DNA from: a virus
Direction: 5' to 3' (one strand)
IMG/VR virus record: IMGVR_UViG_3300030329_001736
Span: 1-64,000 of that record
DNA length: 64,000 bases
Position numbers and translations under genes: made by a program. Positions 31,769 to 41,000 of the stretch are shown here, in pieces. Positions within the stretch are counted from its first letter, which is position 1; each line of letters begins with the position of its first letter. Under the pieces are notes generated by a model. That model was given only the letters and a program-made list of their open reading frames with translations, searched no databases and was not told the origin of the DNA.

Positions 31769-34152
31769 TGGCACCTAGATCAAAGATTGCAGTTCCTGAT
31801 GTCAGGAGAATGCGGAATCTCTTATCCCCTGTAGATACTTATGTTCAGACCAAGCCGCAATACACATCTGATGCGTATGATGATAAATCCAAAGCTTTAG
31901 CGGAGTTGAAGAAAGCTCTCGGTGTCGCTCAGGCAGAAAATAAAGAACAAGAGAAAATCTGGCAGAAGAAGAAAGACAAGGAAGACAAAGCCGCAGCAAC
32001 AAGAGCGGCAATGTTGCAAAAATTAGGCGACGGAAACCTTGATGCTGTATCTGGTGAAAGACTGCACCCAGAACAAAGCGAGTTGTTTCATGATGTTTAC
32101 AACGAGAAACTGGGAAACATACACGCAACAAAATGGCAAAGGTCGCTTTTAGAAAAATATGAAAAAGAAAAAGGTGCGATTTTCGACATTCCGTCTTGGC
32201 TATCGGGTGAAACACAGACCTATCTTAATTCTCTAGGAGAAAACCCTAGTTATATTGCTGGGGCATATCCAATTATTCAACAGGTTTCTGCAAATCTAGT
32301 TTCTAGTCACGTTAAGTATAAACGTGAAGTTAATCATAATAATATGAAAGTGGCTTTGGCTCAGGTTTGGTCAAACGCCTATGGTGACCATACCCGCGAC
32401 CCAGCGAAGGCAATTGAACAAAACTGGAAGGACTTACAAATTGCAATTGTTTATGGCACCACCGGGCAAGATCGCGTAACTCTAAGGAGTGATTTCTTTA
32501 CCCATGCAATTTCCAGTGCAGAATCCATGGACCCTAGCAGAGGAATTCTATTACTTAACGCTTTAAAACAACTTGGCGTCAACAAACAGTATGTTCTTAA
32601 AGAACAGACCCCTGATGGAATTCGTAGCACCCCTACCGGATTGAGTTCAAAAGAGTTGTTAGCCGTAGAAAATGCCATAGATAATCTAGAACAAGAAGAT
32701 CGCAAACAGAGAGACCTTGATAGGGATATTAGAACAAACTTAATAGCCGACAATACAGCTAAAGCAATTGCTGCATTTACGGAGTATAGGTTTCAACTGG
32801 GATCAAAAATCCCAACCCTTGCAGATAAAAGAGCTTGGATTACGAAATACAAGAAAGCCAACAAGCTTGATGTAAACAACTTTGACATTGGTAAATGGGA
32901 ATCGACAGTAGACGCACGGATCAGTAATGATCAAACCGCAATTGAACATCAAGCCAGAGGTCCTCTTATTAGCGATGCTGAAAAAGCTATACGAACTAGC
33001 AAAGCAACGGGAGAAGCGCTGGCGGCGTTCCATGTAACAGGAAGTAATCGTCAAGAAGATGTTGAGAAAGAAGTTACGAAAGTATTAGCTAAGTATCCAC
33101 ACGCAAACCCTGCCGTAATACGCGCCGCGCTTCTAAGGTCTATGTCCGGTACTGGCGTACACGCACAGATTAACAAATTTCAGAAATCTACAGACAAGCT
33201 GTTTAAAGTATTTGGTTATGATTCTATGGGATATTCAACGGCATTGGGAGTATCTATTGCTGCCAATTTTCATTCCGAGTTAGTTGAGATAGAAAAAACA
33301 TTGGAAAATACTCCCGGCATAACGCAGATTAGTTACGGCGGGGAAGTTTATCATACAGATAAAAAAATCGGAATTTTGAACCTTCGGGATGCAATATTAG
33401 AAAGTGTTTTTAAAGAAGCTGTAGAGGACAGTACACACCTACAGACAATATTGAAAGGTCCGAACGATCCAGAAAACAAAGACGACTGGAATTCAGTAGA
33501 TTCAATTAATAAGGTTTCAAAAAAGACAATCTATGAGGTATTGACAAGATACGGAGTCGGTACACCAGTAGTAGAAGAAGAAAAAGCAGCCGACCCAGCC
33601 GCTGAATTATCTGACGCTGCAAAGGTTATATATGAGAGTAAATTAAAAGATCAAATTGCTAAAAACGCCGGAAAACCGGTATTGGATAAGACTAAACGGA
33701 TGCTTGCGTTCGCCGCAGCGAAAGAAGCGGAAAAAGCGTCTTCTAACATACCGTCGAAGCCCAGTGAAAGCCCCTTAAATATTGATTCAGGAATTAACGA
33801 TCTGTTAAAACAATATGGATCAGATAGTGAACGGGAATTCAAATCCACAGCAGGGAGGGGAACTCAAGGTCAACGTCTTACTGCTGAACAAATAGATAAC
33901 TTCCTTGATTTCCTTGTCAAAGTTGGCGCGGCAGGGTTGTACAAATCAGAAGATGTGTTTGACGGAGCGCAAAATAGGCGTGAGAAAGTAGACACTAAGA
34001 AAACAGAGGTTCCTTTAAACACAGAAACACAAAAAGAACTATTCAATAGGTTCTTTGATTTAACCAGAATGGGAATGCGGGCCGCATACTTTGATGCTCT
34101 GTGGAATCAAGTAGAACAAAGATTATTAAATACAGGAATGGGCAATGAGTGA
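31768..34152 (+). CDS. internal virion protein C, T7 gp15-like
   Basis: The protein has 794 residues, starting MAPRSKIAVPDVRRMRNLLS. Predominantly helical, with a charged N-terminal coil (AELKKALGVAQAENKEQEKIW) and no membrane segment. Position between gp14-like and gp16-like genes and length agree with the T7 core protein that crosses the periplasm during DNA ejection. It carries the peptide SESPLNIDSG also seen in two small head-region proteins. It overlaps the next gene by eight bases. Confidence 0.82.
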   Translation: MAPRSKIAVPDVRRMRNLLSPVDTYVQTKPQYTSDAYDDKSKALAELKKALGVAQAENKEQEKIWQKKKDKEDKAAATRAAMLQKLGDGNLDAVSGERLHPEQSELFHDVYNEKLGNIHATKWQRSLLEKYEKEKGAIFDIPSWLSGETQTYLNSLGENPSYIAGAYPIIQQVSANLVSSHVKYKREVNHNNMKVALAQVWSNAYGDHTRDPAKAIEQNWKDLQIAIVYGTTGQDRVTLRSDFFTHAISSAESMDPSRGILLLNALKQLGVNKQYVLKEQTPDGIRSTPTGLSSKELLAVENAIDNLEQEDRKQRDLDRDIRTNLIADNTAKAIAAFTEYRFQLGSKIPTLADKRAWITKYKKANKLDVNNFDIGKWESTVDARISNDQTAIEHQARGPLISDAEKAIRTSKATGEALAAFHVTGSNRQEDVEKEVTKVLAKYPHANPAVIRAALLRSMSGTGVHAQINKFQKSTDKLFKVFGYDSMGYSTALGVSIAANFHSELVEIEKTLENTPGITQISYGGEVYHTDKKIGILNLRDAILESVFKEAVEDSTHLQTILKGPNDPENKDDWNSVDSINKVSKKTIYEVLTRYGVGTPVVEEEKAADPAAELSDAAKVIYESKLKDQIAKNAGKPVLDKTKRMLAFAAAKEAEKASSNIPSKPSESPLNIDSGINDLLKQYGSDSEREFKSTAGRGTQGQRLTAEQIDNFLDFLVKVGAAGLYKSEDVFDGAQNRREKVDTKKTEVPLNTETQKELFNRFFDLTRMGMRAAYFDALWNQVEQRLLNTGMGNE

Positions 34153-37100
34153 CGCCTTTAACCTTGACGAAGAAACCAAACAAACAATTGAGTTACTAAA
34201 ATCGGACCCAGAACAGTACACTGAGATTTTTGATTCTTTGTACGGAAAGGGGATGTCTGCACAAGTTTTAGGCCAGCAGGATGCATTTTCAGTGTCCGAA
34301 GTAACAGCCCCACCGGAGACAGAGGATGATGGGGGAGCGTGGTTTGAAGTGGGAGACACGATACAGGGTGTTGCCCACGGTGTTGCTAAGGCAGGAGAGG
34401 CTATTATGAGCCTTGCTGACACACCGGCTCAGTGGCTCAGTGAGAATGTCGGTACGGTCACAATGTTTGATCCAGTAACCGGGGAATTTGACCCCCAAAT
34501 ATTATCTGGAGAAGAAGTAACAGAGTACATCAAACAGGGCGGGTCCACTGATTTTGGAAATGCTGCTAGTGACCTCATTGGAGCCCCAGATACTGTAGTA
34601 GGAAGCGGGGTGTCTGGCATTACACAGTTTGTTGTTGGCTGGGTCGGGCCTGGTAAGTTTGCCAAAGCTGCAACTTTTATAAAAGCAGGAACAGCACACG
34701 CAGCTAAGAAAAAAGGATTATCCAAAGCTGCCACAACACGGGCTGTACAGAGGGCTGAACGGCAGTTTAATCCGACTAAGAAATTCCAAGTAGCGGAAGG
34801 TATGGTGCGGGGAGCTATCGCTGACTTCACCGCGTTTGAAGGGTCTGACGGAAACCTTTCAAATTGGCTCCATGAAATGGGAGTGGATAACGCGATAACA
34901 GAAGGGTTAATGACTAACCCTGAAGATGGCGAGCTTATCAACAGAATGAAGACAGCACTAGAAGGCGTGGTGCTAGGGGGAATGATTGAAGGCGTCATCC
35001 TTGCATTCAGGGCACGAAGCCACTTGATGAAAGGCAATGCTGAAGAAGCCAACACACTTGCAACTGAAGCAGAAACGTCACTTAAAGACGGAGCGGCCAA
35101 GGAACAAGAAGCTTTGGGTGCCAGAGAGCAAGAGGCAATGGACGGCACCCCAGCCCCAAAGGAAATCAACGACAATCCTGATTTAGAGGAAGTGACCTTT
35201 AGACACTATGACGCTGAAGGAGAGACACCGCTATTTCCAGAGACTGCCTCAGAACGTGCAGCTAGGAAGCTAAACGAACAAGAGGACATTCGCAGCTATA
35301 ACGAAAGCCTGAGAAACCCTAACAGTCCCCACTTCAAGGGCACACAGGAATTAGCGGATACTATATTGCACGGCTCTGGTATTCGTATGCAACAAACGGG
35401 AGAATCGTTTGATCCTCAAACATTTGGAGGAGATCGTGCGAAGCAAGCCGCTAACTTCTCTAGGCGCCTTCGCATTGTAACAGACGATGATGATATTCAG
35501 GACGTTTTAATAACTGTAGGGCAGCGGCTTGAAGATGAATTCAAAATTCTCAAAGGTGGGGATGTACAAAGCCACGTTGAAGTCAGACAACGATTAAACG
35601 GATACGCGACCACACTCGCGAAGCTGTACAAAGAATCTCCTAAAAAGTTATTAGATAGGTTCAGTGAGTTATCTCCCGGTGACTATACCAAACTCGCTGC
35701 TGATCTTGCTGCTAAGTCCCAATTTGCGGACACACTTGCGAAACATATAGCCCAGACGGCAAGGACTTGGACCAGTTTCAAAGAAGGTGTAATCGATGAA
35801 GATAGATTGAAGGAGCTTGGCTTTGAGTCAAAAGAAGATTTTAAGCTGCAATCGATGGCTATGGTTGAACTATACGGCAATCTTGAAGGGATTGTAAGGG
35901 GACAAGTCACAGCAGTAGCCCGTGCATTGAACGCACAAAAGATGAGTTACAAAGAAGGGACCATGCTTAACAAGGCTCTGATTGCAAAAATGGGCCGATC
36001 TGAGTCTGCGATGACTGCATACTTTAGGGATGTTGTTGAAGCGTCGAATGCGGGGGGTCACAGGAATATCCCAAGTCCAAAAGACATTGCATCTCGTTGG
36101 GACCGTCTTAACAGTTTGCGAATTAACTTTATGCTGTCTGGCCCAAACACCCAGATAATAAACACCGTATCAAACTTTATGAACATGAACCTGTTGCCTA
36201 TGGAACAAGCAATGGGTGGAGCGGTGGCTGGCGACCGACAGGAAATCATGCGCGGCATAAGGCAACTAGGAGCCACCTATGGTTCTATGTGGAACGCCAT
36301 GAAAATGGCCGCAAGGGCACTCAAAGAAGACCAGACCATTCTTGATCAGTTAAACAAGGTGGAACAAGACGAGCTTCAGCAGGGAATATTTGGGGGAGAG
36401 AAAGTCTCGTTTTCTAACATTGCTGAGTTCAAACGGACAGGAAAAAGTGTAAGAAACTGGGCGAACCTTACGACCACCCTGCCTTCACGGTTGCTGTTGT
36501 TTTCCGATGAATTCTTTAAACAGGCGACCTACAGCGGAAAGCTACATGCTGATCTATGGGTAGCAGGGCAAAAGGAAATAGCAGATGGGAAGCTTACAAA
36601 AGACAAGTTAACGGATTGGATAAACACCAAGGCAAAAGAAGCTTACGACCCAGAAACAGGTGCGGCAGTTGCAACAACAAAGGCAGGGGCGAAACTAAGC
36701 CCGCACTCAAAAGCGGCATTGGATATAGCAAGGGAATCCACCTTTACCACAGAATTAGATGGATTTTTTGCAACGATACAAGCACTGGCTATCAAATATC
36801 CAGCCGCAAGGTTTGTCCTTCCGTTTGTCAGAACCCCAACTAACTTGCTTTTAGCCACTTGGCGACGCGCCCCTGGCGTTAACTTGGCGAGAAAACAGGG
36901 GAAGATTCGACGCGATCTAAGAAGCAGCGACCCCTCAATTAGAGCGCAAGCCCGTGGAAAAATATTCACTGGCTGGGCAATAACAGGAGTTGCTGGATTT
37001 CTTGCACACAGTGGAATCATTACAGGTTCTGGACCGAGCAACCCAAAAGACAAGAAAGAACTGATGGCTACTGGGTGGCGTCCTTATAGCATCCGAAGGG

Positions 37101-38053
37101 AGAATCCTGATGGGACGTTCTCATACATTCCATACCAGAGATATGAGCCCTTATCTAATTTCCTAGGTATTGCCGCTGATTTATATGAATTACAAAAAGA
37201 AGCCTTACTAGAAGGTAGGAAAGGGGAGGAAGACCGCGTTGAAGATATTGTATTAGGTCTTATTACTGCGATTAGTGAAAACACAATTAACAAAACGTAC
37301 ATGCGCGGCCTCAGTGATTTTATGGAAGCGTTGATTAGCCCTGAAAGGTCTTTTGAACGAGTTGCTGCTGGTGTTGTAAAAAGCTTCAGTCCAAACATTA
37401 TCAACCAATTAAATAACGATCCGTATCTAAGAGAAACCAGAAGTATTCTTGATGGGCTTCGGTCTGCTTGGAATACAGAATTAGGCGGTATGGCAGCACC
37501 GCGAAAACGAAACGCTTTGGGAGAGCCCATCCTTAGACAGACTTCTAAAGCACACCCTTTTACAGCATCTGAGCGCGATCCTGATGATATTGTACTGAAT
37601 GAACTTGCAGCTATCGCTCAGTACACAGGTAAAACCTTTGGTCTTCCGTCTGACAGAAGGATGGGGACAAACAAAGATTTCTCTCTGGTGCCGCTAGAAG
37701 ATGGAATGTCTGTCTTTGAAACTTATCTGGATGATATACACACTTTAAAAATAGGGGGTAAGACGCTAAGGCAGCGTTTAGAGAGGTTAATCTCTAGTCC
37801 TTCTTATCAAAAACTCTCCCCAGGAAGTCGTGATTTTAAAGACGGCCCAAGAGTTGAGCGTCTACAGAGTTTGATCAATACTTACAAGAAAACTGCCAGA
37901 AAGAAACTGTTTGCTAAAGGGCGATCTTCAACTGCGCCTGAAGGTTTACGGATGTTCTACCAAGAATCTAGAAAATTTCTAAAAGATGAAGCAGCGACAA
38001 AACGCGGGGGTCCACCGAAAGAGTTCAAAGATTTAATACTGAGGCGAAACTGA
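34145..38053 (+). CDS. internal virion protein D, T7 gp16-like (1302 aa)
   Basis: The very long ejection protein has an acidic N-terminus, several hydrophobic stretches (about residues 155-185, 270-285, 950-970) and a basic C-terminal region. T7 gp16 has an N-terminal lytic transglycosylase; no clear ExxxS/GLMQ motif is visible here, so peptidoglycan opening may be left to another protein. It is expected to span the inner membrane during DNA ejection. A one-mismatch copy of the promoter core (GCCTTACTAGAAGG) lies inside at 37202. Confidence 0.85.
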   Translation: MSDAFNLDEETKQTIELLKSDPEQYTEIFDSLYGKGMSAQVLGQQDAFSVSEVTAPPETEDDGGAWFEVGDTIQGVAHGVAKAGEAIMSLADTPAQWLSENVGTVTMFDPVTGEFDPQILSGEEVTEYIKQGGSTDFGNAASDLIGAPDTVVGSGVSGITQFVVGWVGPGKFAKAATFIKAGTAHAAKKKGLSKAATTRAVQRAERQFNPTKKFQVAEGMVRGAIADFTAFEGSDGNLSNWLHEMGVDNAITEGLMTNPEDGELINRMKTALEGVVLGGMIEGVILAFRARSHLMKGNAEEANTLATEAETSLKDGAAKEQEALGAREQEAMDGTPAPKEINDNPDLEEVTFRHYDAEGETPLFPETASERAARKLNEQEDIRSYNESLRNPNSPHFKGTQELADTILHGSGIRMQQTGESFDPQTFGGDRAKQAANFSRRLRIVTDDDDIQDVLITVGQRLEDEFKILKGGDVQSHVEVRQRLNGYATTLAKLYKESPKKLLDRFSELSPGDYTKLAADLAAKSQFADTLAKHIAQTARTWTSFKEGVIDEDRLKELGFESKEDFKLQSMAMVELYGNLEGIVRGQVTAVARALNAQKMSYKEGTMLNKALIAKMGRSESAMTAYFRDVVEASNAGGHRNIPSPKDIASRWDRLNSLRINFMLSGPNTQIINTVSNFMNMNLLPMEQAMGGAVAGDRQEIMRGIRQLGATYGSMWNAMKMAARALKEDQTILDQLNKVEQDELQQGIFGGEKVSFSNIAEFKRTGKSVRNWANLTTTLPSRLLLFSDEFFKQATYSGKLHADLWVAGQKEIADGKLTKDKLTDWINTKAKEAYDPETGAAVATTKAGAKLSPHSKAALDIARESTFTTELDGFFATIQALAIKYPAARFVLPFVRTPTNLLLATWRRAPGVNLARKQGKIRRDLRSSDPSIRAQARGKIFTGWAITGVAGFLAHSGIITGSGPSNPKDKKELMATGWRPYSIRRENPDGTFSYIPYQRYEPLSNFLGIAADLYELQKEALLEGRKGEEDRVEDIVLGLITAISENTINKTYMRGLSDFMEALISPERSFERVAAGVVKSFSPNIINQLNNDPYLRETRSILDGLRSAWNTELGGMAAPRKRNALGEPILRQTSKAHPFTASERDPDDIVLNELAAIAQYTGKTFGLPSDRRMGTNKDFSLVPLEDGMSVFETYLDDIHTLKIGGKTLRQRLERLISSPSYQKLSPGSRDFKDGPRVERLQSLINTYKKTARKKLFAKGRSSTAPEGLRMFYQESRKFLKDEAATKRGGPPKEFKDLILRRN
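37202..37215 (+). promoter_or_regulatory. variant phage promoter core
   Basis: GCCTTACTAGAAGG differs by one base from the copy at 5852 and lies on the plus strand less than 1 kb before the fibre gene. Because it encodes ALLEG inside a long gene, chance is harder to exclude than for the intergenic copies. Confidence 0.3.
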
Positions 38054-38054
38054 C

Positions 38055-41000
38055 ATGGCTAATGCATCCCACATTATACAGGCAAGCAGTGTGGATGGGA
38101 CAACGAATACATTCAATATTCCGTTCTCATACATCAGTGAAGATCATCTTGCATTTTATGTAGATAATGTTTTAACAACGGATTCTTCATCTCTCTACAC
38201 CGCCACTGTACTTACAGGTGGGACCACGGTTCAGATTGTTAAGACTTCAGATTCTTCTAATCCTAACAATGTCACAATTAAACTTGAACGTAACACTCCT
38301 ATAAGCACAGCCAGTGTTGTCTTCTCAAATTCCTCTACACTTAAAGCGTCTGATCTAAACACCAGTAATAACCAGTGGCTTTACGCAGCCCAAGAAGCCG
38401 CTGACGATGCTGCTGAAGCCATCCGCCTAGACGCTGCCGGGGTATACGATGCCAATAGTACAAAAATAACAAATGTAACTGACCCCACAGCCGCCCAAGA
38501 CGCTGCGACGAAAAACTATGTGGACACTGCTGGCGACTCTAAGGTCGCGCAGGCCGCCGCCAGTGCAACAAGTGCAGCTAATAGTGCTACAGCAGCGGGG
38601 CAGTACGCCGGAACCCAGAATGTTGATACCTTCAACGGAACTGGGTCACAAACTGCCTTTACTTTGTCTGCTTCCCCTGCAACAGAGAACAACACTCTCG
38701 TTACGATTTCGGGAGTAGTGCAGCACAAAAGCTCGTACTCCCTTAGTGGAAACACGCTAACCTTTTCGTCACCACCAGCGGCAGGAACCGGGAATATTGA
38801 GGTCGTTCACTTATCGCTTTTGTCGATAGCGAATCTTGATGAAGACCTATCCTCTACATCGTCGGCACACGATTCGATCCCTTCGGCTAAAGCTGTAAAG
38901 AGCTATGTGGATACGCAGGTCGATACGGTCGATACGTTGGCTGAGGTGTTAGCGAACGGCAACGGAACCGGCGGCAACGACATTGCTGTTGGTGCGAACG
39001 ACGACATAACTCTGGTTGATGGAGCAAACATTAAGTGGGGAACGGGTGGAGACGGTCTAGGAATCTACCACAATGGCTCGAACAGCTACATCACCGAGAT
39101 TGGTAATGGTACGGGCAACCTGTTTGTACTCGCCACGGACCTGACGCTCGGTGACAAGGGAAATCAACATCATTACGCGCATTTTGTCAGCGGCGGCGAA
39201 GCAAAGCTGTTTTACGACAATGGGTTGTCATTTGAGACGACCAGCGGCGGCGGTAAAGTTTATGGCGACTTACAGATCACTGGGGGCGACATTGAGCTTG
39301 GCAGCAGCAACGATACGACCATCTCGCGGGCGTCCGCTGGCGTCGTAACCATCGAAGGGCAGACTGTTCGCACTGGCACTGTTGGAATCTCGGACGGCGG
39401 AACCGGCGCGACGACTGCGGCTGCGGCAGCGACCGCGCTGGGTGTTGGCGCTGGGTCCAATGTTACATTTCATGGGCTGACAACGACCGGTAACGCAAGC
39501 ATTGATGGCGCGGTCACGGTAAACAACTCCGGTGCAGATGCCGATTTCCGGGTCGAAACATCTGGCAATGCAAACATGCTGTTTGTCGATGGCGGCACCA
39601 ATCGCGTCGGCATAGGCACAGGCTCGCCAAACCAGTTACTCGCTGTCAACGGATCGGATGGCGCGACGAACATGATGTTGCAATCCGGTGGCACTTATCG
39701 GCTCGGATTCTACAACGACTCATCGCAACAGCGTCTCTCAACCTATGGCTCGCCTACTACGGCCCTGACCTTCGCGATCCAAGAAAGCGAAAAGATGCGG
39801 GTTTCGGCTAATGGGAAAATCGCAATCGGCGGCCAGACCGCTGACGGCCCGCTGCACGTTTTTAACGGGTCTGCGGGCAGTGTGACAGCCGCCACGGGCG
39901 CGGAAACAATTGTTGCTGAAGCTGGCGGACATGGGGGGGTGTCTATCCTGACTCCCCAGACCCACACCGGCTACCTCACGTTCGGGTCGCCCACCGCATC
40001 TACTCGCGGTTTTGTCAGTTATGAACACAACAACGACGCTATGGCGATCCAAGTCGCTGGCGGCGAAGCCATGCGGATCAACTCGTCTCGCAACGCGACG
40101 TTTGCCGGGAACGAAATCAAAGTTGGCGACAACAACGCTGCTGGCGGCAACTACGATTCCGTGTTGCACTTGCTCGGAGATTCGTCCAGCGGCTTTAAGT
40201 TAAGCACCAACAGCGGCAACAGCGCCTTCAATATTGAGCGCGAATATTACGGCTGGCAAGGCGGGCTGACGATGAAACGCGACACGGGAAATATCGGAAT
40301 TGGCTGTTCCGACCCCGGTGCGGAGCTTGAAATTGCTGGGGATTATCAACCGCTTATCGTCAATAGCACGAACAGTAGCATCCCCAAGATTGTCCTTGAA
40401 GACAATGGCTCGGCGCGAGGATATTTAGGAGCCGGTTCGGGGCACCCGCTCGTCGTCAGTGCCAGTAACGGATCAAACAAATATTTCTTCAGCGATTTGA
40501 ACGGACACAGCTACTTCCAGATTGCCGCCAGCAGCACAGCGGGTAGCGGCGCTGGGGGTGCCTACATCAAAGCGACAGGCAGTGCCGCTTCTGGACCGCC
40601 ACAGATAGCTGGCATTGACTTGTCGATGACGGACGGAACCGATGGCAGTGAGAGCGGAATCATTGCTTTCCACACGACGAATAGTGGTACTTCCTCCGAG
40701 AAAGTTAGGATAACGTCATCGGGGCTAGTCGGTTTGGGAGTAGCGGCACCAACCGAGGAGCTACACATTAAAGCGTCGGCTCCCACGATCAGGCTGGAAG
40801 ATTCCGACAACAATCTATCTGGCTACATCAATGGGGATAATGGAAATGTCCTCATCCAAAGTTACAACGCAAACCGAGATATTATTTTCGGCGAAAACGC
40901 TGCCGGTGGTGAGATCATGCGCGTCACTGGGCTGGGGTCCGTCGGGATTGGCACTTCGGCACCCGGCGCAGAACTTGAAATTGCTGGGGATTATCAACCA

